Below are positions 49,451 to 59,004 of a stretch of 64,000 nt of DNA, in pieces. The stretch lies in NCBI RefSeq assembly GCF_003044565.1, contig NZ_POXG01000008.1, positions 80,346-144,345 on the forward strand, read 5' to 3'. The notes beneath the pieces were generated by a model that made no database searches, had not been told where the DNA came from, and saw only the letters and a program-made list of their open reading frames with translations. The translations under genes and the position numbers were made by a program. Positions within the stretch are counted from its first letter, which is position 1. Each line of letters starts with the position of its first letter. This DNA comes from Neisseria sicca. Lineage in GTDB: Bacteria; Pseudomonadota; Gammaproteobacteria; Burkholderiales; Neisseriaceae.

Positions 49451-49819
49451 TGCACTCTATTAAAATCCAAGAATAGAGAAGGTCGTCTGAAAGGTTGGTG
49501 CGTGCTTTTTTGTTTCAAATATGGCGAGAAACAGGATGGACGTGATGGCATAGATGGTTTCAGACGACCTTTGCATTGTGGCGACAGCTTGTTGTGTCAT
49601 CTTTCTATTTTATTCGGGAAGGACGGTGCGGAATTAGAAACTTGGATAGGGGCGTTTGCTTACGAACGGAAGGGGGCGTACAATTGAAAACTGTATGATT
49701 TCAAATTGTAAATTACTATTTAAGATGACGTTTGGTTTTGAAAATGACCGTTTGTTAGAAAGTTAAGACGGGCGCATTTTTAAATAATAAGATAAGGGAA
49801 ATTATCACAAGGGAAAAAA
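49451..49819. other. Intergenic region before the PIG-L gene
   Basis: Two opposed DUS copies (near 49480 and 49559) are about 70 bases apart. The final 100 bases are AT-rich and probably hold the promoter. No gene seen. Confidence 0.45.
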
Positions 49820-51199
49820 ATGTTATTGTTAGTATTATTTTGCATGATACTTTGCCTACTTGTAATTGCTGCCTTTATTGTGGCATCAATTCGCAGAAAA
49901 CAGTTTGCTTACGATGTCAGCCGCGATTACGAATACGGTCAATTGCCCAAGTCGGCGAAAGTCAGTTTGCGTGACGGCGAGCTGATCTTGCCTGATACCA
50001 TCGGCGCGAATGATACGGTAATCGCCAGAATCAACGTGAAATCAGGGTTGCTGGGCAGATTGGTGATGCCTTGGATTGGCGTCAAAACCAACCGCGGGGA
50101 ATGGCGGGCGTATGTCGAACATGGTGGCAACGGTGCGCGCTACCTCAATTTGACCGACACCTTCGACGATGGCAGCAGAATAATTACATTAAGCGGCAAC
50201 CGCGTGTCCCTGCTTGATCAGGAAGTTGAATTGTCGGTTTATCCGCGCGAGTGTTTGAGCGGTAAAAAAATTCTGGTCTTGGCGCCCCATGCCGATGATG
50301 CGGAATTGGCGGCTTACGGATTATATGAAAAACATGCTGCCGATACGTTGGTGGTTACGATTACCGCGGGGGAGGGCGGCAGCTTCCATTACAACAATCT
50401 GTATGCGCGCAATCCCGAGCAAATGCAGGCGCAGTATCTGCAAAAAGGCAGGATGCGCGTATGGAACAGCCTGACCGTGCCGCTTTTGGCGGGCGTGTCG
50501 TCTGAAAATATTTTGCAGCTCGGCTATTTTGACAGTACATTGCAAGTCATGAAGCAGAATCCCGATGCCGATGTGAAATCGACCAAACTGGATACGGCGG
50601 ATGTCAATCTGTTCCGCCGTGCCAATACTTCGCCTTTGTCCAAAGGCTTGAACGGCGGCTCGAATTGGCGCGGTCTGGTCAATAATCTGGCGTATATTAT
50701 CGAAACCTTCCAGCCCGACATCATTGTCAGCCCGTCGCCCAATATTGATGCACACAAAGACCATCAATATACGACAATTGCTGCGGTTGAGGCGTTGAAA
50801 CAACTGGATTATCGGAAAGGTTCGCTGTTTTTGCATACGCTGCATTTCTTGAGCGACGATTTTCCGATCGGCAAGTCCGGCTCGATGTTGAGCCTGCCGC
50901 CGATGTTCGGTCAGCCTTTTCATTTCCACTCCGTTTATTCCCTGCCTTTGAACAAGGAAGAGCAAAACCGCAAGCTGCTGGCGCTGGACGCGATGAACGA
51001 TATCCGCCCCAACGCCAACGGGTATGCGGATTGGAAAACCATGATATTCCGCGGCTTGAATGGCTTGCGCCATCATGTATTTGATATCGATAGGGATTTG
51101 GTCAACCGTTTTGTCCGCAGCAACGAGTTGTTTTACGTCGTTCCCGTCAGCGATGTGCATCAGGAAGACAGTTATCAAAAAATCGTTCAATGTGGCTGA
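49820..51199 (+). CDS. Membrane-anchored PIG-L (LmbE-like) deacetylase
   Basis: The 459-residue protein has one N-terminal membrane helix (residues 2-24), a beta-rich region, and a PIG-L domain from about residue 148. The zinc site is APHADDAEL (about 155-163), with the third ligand in DAHKDHQYT (about 310-318). PIG-L enzymes remove N-acetyl groups from amino sugars. The single anchor suggests the catalytic domain faces the cytoplasm or the periplasm depending on topology; few positive charges precede the helix and RRKQ follows it, so cytoplasmic is slightly favoured. Substrate unknown. Confidence 0.82.
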   Translation: MLLLVLFCMILCLLVIAAFIVASIRRKQFAYDVSRDYEYGQLPKSAKVSLRDGELILPDTIGANDTVIARINVKSGLLGRLVMPWIGVKTNRGEWRAYVEHGGNGARYLNLTDTFDDGSRIITLSGNRVSLLDQEVELSVYPRECLSGKKILVLAPHADDAELAAYGLYEKHAADTLVVTITAGEGGSFHYNNLYARNPEQMQAQYLQKGRMRVWNSLTVPLLAGVSSENILQLGYFDSTLQVMKQNPDADVKSTKLDTADVNLFRRANTSPLSKGLNGGSNWRGLVNNLAYIIETFQPDIIVSPSPNIDAHKDHQYTTIAAVEALKQLDYRKGSLFLHTLHFLSDDFPIGKSGSMLSLPPMFGQPFHFHSVYSLPLNKEEQNRKLLALDAMNDIRPNANGYADWKTMIFRGLNGLRHHVFDIDRDLVNRFVRSNELFYVVPVSDVHQEDSYQKIVQCG

Positions 51200-51359
51200 T
51201 TGGCGTTTTTCAAATCATTGCTGGTCGGAATGTCGGATAAAAATAGAAATTTAACGCGGATTCGGCAATGGGCGGGACAATGCCGCATACCTTGGCGGCC
51301 GATATACAAAGGTCGTCTGAAAACCTATAATGGCAAGGATTTCACACCTGTTGCCCGCC

Positions 51360-52067
51360 ATGCCGATTTACTTTATTTCCGATTTGCACCTGAGCGAATC
51401 CCATCCCGAATTGACCGAATTGTTTTTGCGCTTTATTCGCGAAAAAGCACCGCAGGCGCGTTCGGTTTATATTTTGGGGGATTTGTTTGATTTTTGGATA
51501 GGCGACGACGAGCAATCCGAATTGACCCAAACCGTCGCTCAAGCGATTCAATCCGTCGTGCAGCGCGGGGTTGAATGTTTCTTCGTACACGGCAATCGGG
51601 ATTTTTTGATTGGGAAGCAATTTGCAGCGCAATCCAGTATGAAGTTGCTGCCCGAATATGCGGTGGTCGATTTATACGGCAGTTCCGCCTTGATTTGCCA
51701 CGGAGATACTTTGTGTATCGATGATACGCGTTATCAGAAGTTCAGAAAGATTGTCCACCAAAAATGGCTGCAACACTTGTTCCTAAGCCTGCCGCTTGCC
51801 CTGCGTCTGAAAATCGCCCGTAAAATACGCCGAACCAGCAAGCAGGGCAAACAATATAAAGCGGCGGAAATCATGGACGTTCAGCCGCAATTTACCGCAG
51901 ATATTGTGCGTCGGCATCATGCCCAATTGTTGATTCACGGACACACCCATCGTGAGCATATCCATCAGGAAGACGGCTTCACCCGTATTGTGTTGGGGGA
52001 TTGGAAGCCTGATTACGCTTCCATACTGGAGGTTGACGAACAGGGTTTCCGATTCGTTCCTTTATAA
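51360..52067 (+). CDS. lpxH: UDP-2,3-diacylglucosamine diphosphatase LpxH
   Basis: I chose the ATG at 51360 ([18 protein letters not shown]), which matches the LpxH N-terminus; the frame is open to 51330. The 235-residue enzyme makes lipid X in lipid A synthesis. The metallophosphatase motifs are [29 protein letters not shown] and [10 protein letters not shown]. Confidence 0.95.
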   Translation: MPIYFISDLHLSESHPELTELFLRFIREKAPQARSVYILGDLFDFWIGDDEQSELTQTVAQAIQSVVQRGVECFFVHGNRDFLIGKQFAAQSSMKLLPEYAVVDLYGSSALICHGDTLCIDDTRYQKFRKIVHQKWLQHLFLSLPLALRLKIARKIRRTSKQGKQYKAAEIMDVQPQFTADIVRRHHAQLLIHGHTHREHIHQEDGFTRIVLGDWKPDYASILEVDEQGFRFVPL

Positions 52068-52218
52068 ATTTGCTGGGTGGTGGCGGGTAAAAATACAGGG
52101 GCTTGGGTTCAACCTTTCATCTTGGTACGATATTTCAACTGTTCCGTATGGTTTGAATATGATTTGAATCACTAAAACATCGTCTCTTGTAAAACAGCTT
52201 GACTTTAAAGTCATCATC

Positions 52219-52265
52219 AAAAAGGTCGTCTGAAAACCCACAATCGGGTTTTCAGACGACCTTTC
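52219..52265. terminator. DUS inverted pair between convergent lpxH and receptor genes
   Basis: Opposed DUS copies extended by complementary flanks (AAAACCC/GGGTTTT) form a long hairpin. Confidence 0.75.
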
Positions 52266-52282
52266 ACTTTCTCAATTCAACA

Positions 52283-54256
52283 TCAGAATTTCGCTTGCAG
52301 CCTCAACCAAGCGGTACGACCGGGTTCGTTGACGCGCAGGGTTTGCGTGCCTGCTGAAGGGTCGCCGCCTTTGCTGACGAATTCGGCATAGGTTTTGTTG
52401 AACACGTTGTCTATGCCGGCCTGCAAGGTGGCGTATTTGCTGAATTTCCAGCCGGCATTGAGCGAGAGTACGCCGAAGCCGGAAGAGGCGCCGATGTCCT
52501 GACCAACGATGTTACCTTGACCTTTGCTGTAACGGTTTTGTTTCGCTACGACACGCCATAACGCGCCTGCGCTGTATTTGCCGTTGTCAAAGGCGAGGGT
52601 GTTGTTCCACTCGAGCGGCGGGGTTTGCGCCAAAGGTTTGCCGTCGGTACGGTTTTTGCCGTGGGTGTAGGCGAGGCTGCTGCCGATTTCCCAGTTGGGC
52701 GCAAACGTCCATTTGACTTCGGCTTCGCCGCCGAAACGCGAGGCTTTAACGTTGCGTACACCTAAATCCGTGCCTTGGCGTTCGAGTATGATGAAATTTT
52801 TGACATCGCTGCCGAATACGGACACGGAGGCATGGAGGTTAGGACGTTTCCAGATGATGCCCGCATCGATTTGGCGGTTTTGTTCGGGATGGATGATTTT
52901 CTTTTTGGCGCGCAGACGTTCCCAGTAGTCGGGCGAGCGTTCGGCGATACCGAAGCCGGCGTAGTATTTCAAGCCGTTATCCGTATCACGTTCCCAACGT
53001 AAGAAACCGGAATTCAAGTTGAATTTCTGATGTTTCAAGGCGGGATCGGTTACGTCTGCGGAATCATAATCCGCTTTGACACGGTCGTGGCGCAAGCCTG
53101 CTACCCAACGTTGTTTGTCGGTTTGCTGCCAAGCGGCTTCGGTGAAAACGCCCCATTGTTTGAAACTTTGGTTGGGCATAAAAGGCTTGTGGCTGTAACC
53201 GTCGCCGCCGCGCTCCATACGGGCGACGTGTACGTCGTCCATATAATCTACGCCGGTTTGCAGGTTGAGGTTATCCCAATCGAAGGTGGCTTTCAGACGA
53301 CCTGTGTCGGTGTTGCGTTTGGGGTTGTTGGCGTTTTTAATCTGTTTGCCTGCCGGATTGCGGATGGTGCGCAGGCTGTATGTGTCCATGACGTGGTCGA
53401 TTTCGCTTTCACCGTAGCGCAATTCGAGTTCGCTGAACCAAGGGGTGAGGTTGCGTTGGGTAAAGCGGACATTCCATGCGTCGCGGTCGAATTTGCTGCC
53501 GTCCATCATGCGGTCGGCGTAGGCGACCTTGGCTCTGCTGCGTTCGTATGTGCCGGCGATGGTGGTGTTTTCGGTCGGGGTGATACCCAGTTGCAGCATT
53601 TGGCTGTCGCGTTTGAAATGGGAGTGGACGCTTTTGCCTGAGCCGTCTTTGTAGTCGTCGGCTTCGTTATGGGAAATATTGCTGCGGACGTAGGCGTATT
53701 TGCCGCCGAACTCGGCTTCAAGCGAACCGTCGCGGCGGTCGTTGCTGCCAGCGGTCAGGGAGGCGTTGATGTTGTAAGGTTTTTCGCTGAAATCAGGGTC
53801 TTTGCGGATGAATTGCACCGAGCCGCTGACCAAACCCATGCCTTGGGTTACGGTTTGAGGGCCTTTGGTCACGACGACTTTGTCGAAAGAGTTCGGGTGG
53901 ATGTAGGCAGTCGGCGGGTCCATACGCATACCGCAACCGCCGTAAATAAACTGGTCGTCGGCGTTAATCGACAGGCGCGAACCGCCCAAACCGCGGAACA
54001 ACGGATCGCCCGAGCTACCGCCTTTGCGGATGATGCTCATGTTGGGGACAGACTGTAAAAGGTCTGCCCCGTCTCCGGCAGGGAGGGGTTGCAAAGCAGC
54101 TTTGGGGTTGAAAGTAACGCTATTGGCTTTTTGTTGTTGTGTGCCGGTGACGGTGACAGGGGAAAGGGTAACAGTTTCTTCGGGAACGGGGTCTGTGTCC
54201 GCCCAAGCCTGGGATACGGCTAAGGCAATCGGCAGAAGGAGTAGCTGGTGTTTCAT
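52283..54256 (-). CDS. TonB-dependent receptor, copper receptor type (OprC/NosA-like)
   Basis: The 657-residue outer-membrane protein has a signal peptide (about residues 1-19, cleaved before DTDPVPEE), the TonB-box region ETVTLSPVTVTG, a plug domain and a 22-strand barrel ending in aromatic Phe. The plug segment GGCGMRMDPPTAYIHPNSFDKVVVTKGPQTV is what I know from the TonB-copper family (OprC, NosA). Met and Cys in that loop would be potential copper ligands. The start has an AAGGAG ribosome site. An inverted repeat upstream (54302-54317) may be an operator. Confidence 0.87.
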   Translation of the reverse strand: MKHQLLLLPIALAVSQAWADTDPVPEETVTLSPVTVTGTQQQKANSVTFNPKAALQPLPAGDGADLLQSVPNMSIIRKGGSSGDPLFRGLGGSRLSINADDQFIYGGCGMRMDPPTAYIHPNSFDKVVVTKGPQTVTQGMGLVSGSVQFIRKDPDFSEKPYNINASLTAGSNDRRDGSLEAEFGGKYAYVRSNISHNEADDYKDGSGKSVHSHFKRDSQMLQLGITPTENTTIAGTYERSRAKVAYADRMMDGSKFDRDAWNVRFTQRNLTPWFSELELRYGESEIDHVMDTYSLRTIRNPAGKQIKNANNPKRNTDTGRLKATFDWDNLNLQTGVDYMDDVHVARMERGGDGYSHKPFMPNQSFKQWGVFTEAAWQQTDKQRWVAGLRHDRVKADYDSADVTDPALKHQKFNLNSGFLRWERDTDNGLKYYAGFGIAERSPDYWERLRAKKKIIHPEQNRQIDAGIIWKRPNLHASVSVFGSDVKNFIILERQGTDLGVRNVKASRFGGEAEVKWTFAPNWEIGSSLAYTHGKNRTDGKPLAQTPPLEWNNTLAFDNGKYSAGALWRVVAKQNRYSKGQGNIVGQDIGASSGFGVLSLNAGWKFSKYATLQAGIDNVFNKTYAEFVSKGGDPSAGTQTLRVNEPGRTAWLRLQAKF

Positions 54257-54301
54257 TCTTAGAGCTCCTTTTATTGGTTTAGTTCATTGTGCGTAGTTAA
54301 T

Positions 54302-54317
54302 TACTACTTTGGTAGTA
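54302..54317. promoter_or_regulatory. Inverted repeat upstream of the TonB receptor gene
   Basis: TACTACTTTGGTAGTA is a palindrome with 6-base arms about 46 bases before the start codon. It overlaps a possible -10 region (TATACT on the minus strand), so it could be an operator. Confidence 0.45.
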
Positions 54318-54583
54318 TAAAGAATGTCAGATAGTTTGTGAATAAGAAAACGATTTTGTTTAATTTAAGTCAATATTTTCAGTGCATAGCCAAATTATTT
54401 TAAGAACGGTAATAACTGTATTGATTAATTGCCTGTTTCCAGTCTGTTAGGAAGAAAGGATAAGGTTGTTACGGGGGATGAAGAAGATCGTGTTTAGGAG
54501 AGGGGTGGATGCTTCGTTTTGGCGTATTGTTACTGCGTTCTCTTTGGTGTTCCGTTCGCAGTAATTACGATATTTCAAACAGC
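54318..54583. other. Intergenic region between serB and the receptor gene
   Basis: AT-rich close to the receptor promoter; nothing else recognised. Confidence 0.4.
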
Positions 54584-54619
54584 AAAAAGGTCGTCTGAAA
54601 AATTTTCAGACGACCTTTG
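54584..54619 (-). terminator. DUS inverted pair after serB
   Basis: Opposed DUS copies with almost no loop lie beyond the serB stop. Confidence 0.75.
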
Positions 54620-54656
54620 CTTTACAGGGAAACTCCTGACAAACGATACGGGCGGT

Positions 54657-55490
54657 TTATTTAAACCAACCCCTGACGCGTTCCAATCCGCCGAAATTGA
54701 TGCAGGCATCGGCGACTGCCTGCGCTTTCGGTTTGGCGCGGTAAGCCACGCCTACGCCGGCTTCTTTGAGCATCGGAATATCGTTCGCACCGTCGCCCAT
54801 CGCCAAAACCTGATGCGGCTGCAATCCGAGGCGGTCGCGGTATTCGCTCAATAAATCCGCCTTTGCCTGCGCGTCGATGATTCTGCCTTTCAGACGACCC
54901 GTCAGCTTGCCGTTTTCAATTTCCAAAACATTGGCGTGTTGGTATTCGAAGCCGAGGCGTTGTTGCAGCCTTTCGGTGAAAAACGTGAATCCGCCCGACA
55001 CCAGCATGAATTTCACGCCGTGCGCCTTACATTCGTCCAACAAAAATTCCGCACCGGGCGAGAGCCGCAAAACGTTTTCATAAACCTCCGCCAAAACCCG
55101 CTCGTCCAATCCCGCCAACAGGGCGACGCGGCTGCGCAAAGACTGCTCGAAATCCAATTCGCCGCGCATCGAGCGTTCGGTAATTTCCGCCACGCGGTCT
55201 TTCAAACCGACGCCCGCCGCAATTTCATCGACGCATTCAATGGTAATCAGCGTCGAATCCATATCGCTGACAATCAGCCCGAGTTCGCCGAACGCCATAT
55301 CGGGCAACACGGCGTGGTCGATTTGACGGCTGCTCAGTAACGCCGTGTCCGCCTCGCTTAAAGAAAACCCTTCCTCAACAATAAAACGCATACGCTTTTC
55401 ATCGGCGTAATCAGGCTTGGGCAGGCGGGAGAGGAGGGCGGAAGGCAGGGCTTCGGCGGAAGGAAATTGAAGGACGAGGGCGTGCGGCAT
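54657..55490 (-). CDS. serB: Phosphoserine phosphatase
   Basis: The 277-residue HAD-family enzyme makes the last step of serine synthesis. The nucleophile motif is in VSDMDSTLITIECVDEIA, motif II in FMLVSGGFTFFTERLQQRLG, and motif IV in VLAMGDGANDIPMLKEAGVGVAYRAKP. The N-terminal 70 residues are a regulatory-like segment as in SerB of proteobacteria. Confidence 0.95.
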   Translation of the reverse strand: MPHALVLQFPSAEALPSALLSRLPKPDYADEKRMRFIVEEGFSLSEADTALLSSRQIDHAVLPDMAFGELGLIVSDMDSTLITIECVDEIAAGVGLKDRVAEITERSMRGELDFEQSLRSRVALLAGLDERVLAEVYENVLRLSPGAEFLLDECKAHGVKFMLVSGGFTFFTERLQQRLGFEYQHANVLEIENGKLTGRLKGRIIDAQAKADLLSEYRDRLGLQPHQVLAMGDGANDIPMLKEAGVGVAYRAKPKAQAVADACINFGGLERVRGWFK

Positions 55491-55726
55491 GGCGGTGGCT
55501 CAAAAAATGCGGATTATATAGTGAAACAGCGAAGAGTGTTACGGCGGTCAGAGCCTGTAATCGGAAAATGATTTTAAACGCAGACGGCAGTATTTGTAAG
55601 GGAATACAAGGATGAAATGTCGAATTGTCGGCTTAACTATTGCCAGTCCATTGAAAATTCGCTATAAGGGGATTATCCGAAATATATTAACATTTATATA
55701 CAGACAACCCAAAAAAGGATTCAGAG

Positions 55727-57268
55727 ATGAAAATCGGTATCCCACGCGAGTCATTATCCGGCGAAACCCGCGTCGCCTGTACGCCTGCCACCGTTGCCCT
55801 GTTGAGCAAACTGGGCTTTGAAACCGTTGTAGAAAGCGGCGCAGGTTTGGCGGCAAGTTTGGATGATGCCGCTTACCAAGCGGCAGGCGCGACCGTTGCC
55901 GACAAAGCAACGGTTTGGGCATGCCCTTTGCTTTACAAAGTCAACGCGCCGTCCGAAGGCGAGCTGCCGCTGCTCAAAGAAGGGCAGACCATCGTCAGCT
56001 TCCTGTGGCCGCGCCAAAACGAGGCTCTGGTCGAAGCCTTGCGCGCCAAGAAAGTGAACGCGCTGGCGATGGACATGGTGCCCCGCATTTCCCGCGCGCA
56101 GGCTTTAGACGCTTTGTCTTCAATGGCAAACATCAGCGGCTACCGCGCCGTGATTGAAGCTGCCAATGCTTTCGACCGTTTCTTCACCGGTCAAATCACT
56201 GCCGCCGGCAAAGTGCCGCCCGCGCAGGTTTTGGTGATTGGTGCAGGTGTGGCGGGTCTGGCGGCAATCGGTACGGCAAACTCGCTCGGCGCAGTAGTGC
56301 GCGCATTCGATACCCGCTTGGAAGTGGCGGAACAAATCGAATCGATGGGCGGTAAGTTCCTGAAACTCGACTTCCCGCAAGAATCGGGCGGCAGCGGCGA
56401 CGGCTACGCCAAAGTAATGAGCGACGAATTTATCGCCGCCGAGATGAAACTTTTTGCCGAGCAGGCGAAAGAAGTGGACATCATCATCACCACCGCCGCC
56501 ATTCCGGGCAAACCCGCGCCCAAACTGATTACCAAAGAAATGGTCGAAAGCATGAAACCTGGCTCCGTCATCGTCGATTTGGCGGCGGCGACGGGCGGCA
56601 ACTGCGAACTCACCAAACCGGGCGAATTGTTCGTAACCGACAACGGCGTGAAAATCATCGGCTACACCGACATGGCAAACCGCCTTGCCGGACAGTCTTC
56701 CCAGCTTTACGCCACCAACTTGGTGAATCTGACCAAGCTGTTAAGCCCGAACAAAGACGGCGAAATCACGTTGGACTTCGAAGACGTGATTATCCGCAAC
56801 ATGACCGTTACCCGCGACGGCGAAATCACCTTCCCGCCTCCGCCGATTCAAGTTTCCGCCCAGCCGCAGCAAACGTCGTCTGAAAAAGCCGCGCCTGCCG
56901 CCAAGCCCGAACCGAAACCCGTTCCCCTGTGGAAAAAACTCACGCCCGCCGTCATCGCCGCCGTGTTGGTACTGTGGGTTGGCGCGGTTGCACCTGCCGC
57001 ATTCTTGAACCACTTTATCGTGTTCGTCCTCGCGTGCGTCATCGGCTACTACGTTGTGTGGAACGTCAGCCACTCGCTGCATACCCCGCTGATGTCCGTG
57101 ACCAACGCCATTTCCGGCATCATCGTCGTCGGCGCGCTGCTGCAAATCAGCCAAGGCAACGGCTTCGTTACCCTGCTTGCCTTCATTGCCATCCTGATTG
57201 CCAGCATCAACATCTTCGGCGGCTTCTTCGTAACGCGCCGGATGTTGAATATGTTTAGGAAAGGATAA
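55727..57268 (+). CDS. pntA: NAD(P) transhydrogenase subunit alpha
   Basis: The 513-residue subunit has an N-terminal NAD(H)-binding part ([20 protein letters not shown]; dinucleotide loop [22 protein letters not shown]; signature [17 protein letters not shown]), a Pro/Ala/Lys linker near residues 375-400 and three or four C-terminal helices. This is the fused enterobacterial-type alpha subunit. The complex couples hydride transfer from NADH to NADP+ to proton entry. The beta gene lies 1.7 kb downstream, after three other genes. Confidence 0.96.
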   Translation: MKIGIPRESLSGETRVACTPATVALLSKLGFETVVESGAGLAASLDDAAYQAAGATVADKATVWACPLLYKVNAPSEGELPLLKEGQTIVSFLWPRQNEALVEALRAKKVNALAMDMVPRISRAQALDALSSMANISGYRAVIEAANAFDRFFTGQITAAGKVPPAQVLVIGAGVAGLAAIGTANSLGAVVRAFDTRLEVAEQIESMGGKFLKLDFPQESGGSGDGYAKVMSDEFIAAEMKLFAEQAKEVDIIITTAAIPGKPAPKLITKEMVESMKPGSVIVDLAAATGGNCELTKPGELFVTDNGVKIIGYTDMANRLAGQSSQLYATNLVNLTKLLSPNKDGEITLDFEDVIIRNMTVTRDGEITFPPPPIQVSAQPQQTSSEKAAPAAKPEPKPVPLWKKLTPAVIAAVLVLWVGAVAPAAFLNHFIVFVLACVIGYYVVWNVSHSLHTPLMSVTNAISGIIVVGALLQISQGNGFVTLLAFIAILIASINIFGGFFVTRRMLNMFRKG

Positions 57269-57271
57269 AGC

Positions 57272-57655
57272 ATGACTTTAGCCTATTGGTGCATCCTGAT
57301 CGCATCGCTGCTGCCACTGTTTTGTTCCTTCATCGCCAAAGCGCAGGGCGGTTTTCAGCCGTCGGACAACCGAAATCCGCGCGATTTCCTCGCCCGTACG
57401 CAAGGCTTGTCGGCGCGCGCCAATGCCGCACAGCAAAACGGTTTTGAAGTATTCGCCCCGTTTGCCGCCGCTGTTTTGGTGGCACACGCCACAGGCAACG
57501 CCGCACAAGCGACCATCAACCTTTTGGCAGTATCGTTCATCGCCTTCCGCATCGCTTATATTTTCAGCTATCTGAAAGATAAACCGAGCCTGCGTTCGGC
57601 AATGTGGACGGGCGGATTTGTCTGCACCATCGGGCTGTTTGTAGCCGCTGTCTGA
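57272..57655 (+). CDS. MAPEG-family membrane protein
   Basis: The 127-residue protein has four membrane helices. NPRDFLARTQGLSARANAAQQNGFEVFAPFAAAVLVA is the MAPEG core, with RAYxNxxE-like ARANAAQQNGFE, and FRIAYIFSYLKDKPSLRSAMW follows. MAPEG proteins include glutathione-dependent enzymes; this short type is of unknown role. It starts 3 bases after pntA and is surely co-transcribed with it. Confidence 0.85.
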   Translation: MTLAYWCILIASLLPLFCSFIAKAQGGFQPSDNRNPRDFLARTQGLSARANAAQQNGFEVFAPFAAAVLVAHATGNAAQATINLLAVSFIAFRIAYIFSYLKDKPSLRSAMWTGGFVCTIGLFVAAV

Positions 57656-57659
57656 CAGC

Positions 57660-57739
57660 GGGGTCGTCTGAAAACGAGCTCAGCGAGTTTCGCTAAAACG
57701 AGCGACGTAAGTTTTGGCAACACCGTTTCAGACGACCTA
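57660..57739 (+). repeat. DUS pair with a long loop behind the MAPEG gene
   Basis: GGGTCGTCTGAAAACG and TTTCAGACGACCT are 50 bases apart; the loop itself contains inverted sequence (AACGAGC..., CGAGCGACG). Confidence 0.5.
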
Positions 57740-57771
57740 GAAGTCAGCTTTCAAATATAAGGAGTTCGACC

Positions 57772-58173
57772 ATGAAAGCAAAATGCCTGTGCGGCGACGT
57801 ATCTTTAGAAGTGGAACACGACAAACACGTCCACGCCTGCCATTGCGGCATGTGCCGCACTTGGGGCAGCGGCGCGACGTTTTCGCTGATTGCCGCCAAG
57901 CCGCCGAAAATCGACGGTGAAGCGAACATCGCCCGCTATCATTCGTCCGAATGGGCGGAACGCACGTTCTGCAAAAACTGCGGTACACACCTGTTCTACC
58001 ATTTCCTGCCAAACGACAGCTATTTCGTCTTCGCCGGACTGTTTGCCGACAACGCCGATTTCAAATTGGAAGAGCAGATTTACATCGACGCCAAAGCCCC
58101 GTATTACGAACTGGCAAACGACACGCCCAAGCTGACCGAAGAAGAATTTTTGGCACAATTCGGCGGCGAATAG
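57772..58173 (+). CDS. GFA-family (CENP-V/GFA domain) zinc protein
   Basis: The 133-residue protein has the GFA zinc pattern: CLCG (Cys5, Cys7), CHCGMC (Cys23, Cys25, Cys28) and FCKNCGTH (near residues 67-72). Members include glutathione-dependent formaldehyde-activating enzyme and proteins of unknown role. It fills all of the domain and has nothing else. Confidence 0.87.
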   Translation: MKAKCLCGDVSLEVEHDKHVHACHCGMCRTWGSGATFSLIAAKPPKIDGEANIARYHSSEWAERTFCKNCGTHLFYHFLPNDSYFVFAGLFADNADFKLEEQIYIDAKAPYYELANDTPKLTEEEFLAQFGGE

Positions 58174-58187
58174 GCAACCCGATACAG

Positions 58188-58228
58188 AGGTCGTCTGAAA
58201 ACCCTCATTCCGGATTTTCAGACGACGT
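58188..58228 (+). terminator. DUS inverted pair after the GFA gene
   Basis: Opposed DUS copies (one ending GACGACG) form a hairpin in the spacer. Confidence 0.65.
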
Positions 58229-58260
58229 TGAATCAACCGCCCCGATAGTCGGAGAACCCT

Positions 58261-58914
58261 ATGAACCTGTCCACCGAACAAACCGCCGCCCAACTGCGCT
58301 GCCCGCATGACGAAGCAGGAAAAGCGTTCGGGCAGATGATGAACCTGCGCAACCTGACACAGATTCTCGGTTCGTTTGAAGCGGTGCAACTGCAAAACGG
58401 AGACCGCATCCTAGAAACGGGTTGCGGCAACGGCGGGCTGCTCGGCTACATTTTGTCGCAGGCAGAAAACCTGCATTACACAGGCTTGGAAATTTCCTCG
58501 TTGATGCACGCACAGGCGCAGGCATTCAATGCTCCGTTTCTCGAAGCAGGGCTGGCGGATTACCGGCTGTACGACGGCGGCGCACTACCTTTTGCCGATG
58601 AAAGCTTCGACAAAATCGTTTCCGTCAATACCGTCTATTTTTGGGACGACGCACCAAGCGTGCTTTCAGAACTGAGCCGCGTGCTCAAATCCGGCGGGCG
58701 GCTATGCCTGAATTTCTGCGAAAAAGACTTTATGGCAAGACTGCCTTTTGCCGCGTACAGCTTCGCGCTCTACGATGCCGCCGACATCCGCGCCCTGTCG
58801 GAAAACCTGTCGTTGCGCTGTATTCGGGAACAGCGAAGCCGCGATTGGGCGGTCAGCAAAAGCGGCAATCTGGTGCGGAGGGAATTTGTCATAGTCGTCT
58901 TTGAAAAACACTAA
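58261..58914 (+). CDS. SAM-dependent class I methyltransferase
   Basis: The 217-residue protein has motif I ILETGCGNGG (residues 50-59), an acidic motif II region (YTGLEISSLMHAQAQ), LPFADESFDKIVSVNTVYFWDD for motif III/IV and LKSGGRLCLNF for the later strand, as in the UbiE/Methyltransf_11 group. Substrate unknown. Confidence 0.87.
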   Translation: MNLSTEQTAAQLRCPHDEAGKAFGQMMNLRNLTQILGSFEAVQLQNGDRILETGCGNGGLLGYILSQAENLHYTGLEISSLMHAQAQAFNAPFLEAGLADYRLYDGGALPFADESFDKIVSVNTVYFWDDAPSVLSELSRVLKSGGRLCLNFCEKDFMARLPFAAYSFALYDAADIRALSENLSLRCIREQRSRDWAVSKSGNLVRREFVIVVFEKH

Positions 58915-58920
58915 GTATTA

Positions 58921-58960
58921 GGGTCGTCTGAAAACCCGAAATTCAGTTTTCAGACGACCC
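58921..58960 (+). terminator. DUS inverted pair before pntB
   Basis: GGGTCGTCTGAAAAC and GTTTTCAGACGACCC form a perfect-arm hairpin 45 bases before pntB. If it terminates, pntB needs its own promoter or read-through. Confidence 0.65.
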
Positions 58961-59004
58961 GATTAAAAAACACAGTTACTTTCACAAATAATTGGAGAAT
59001 CACC

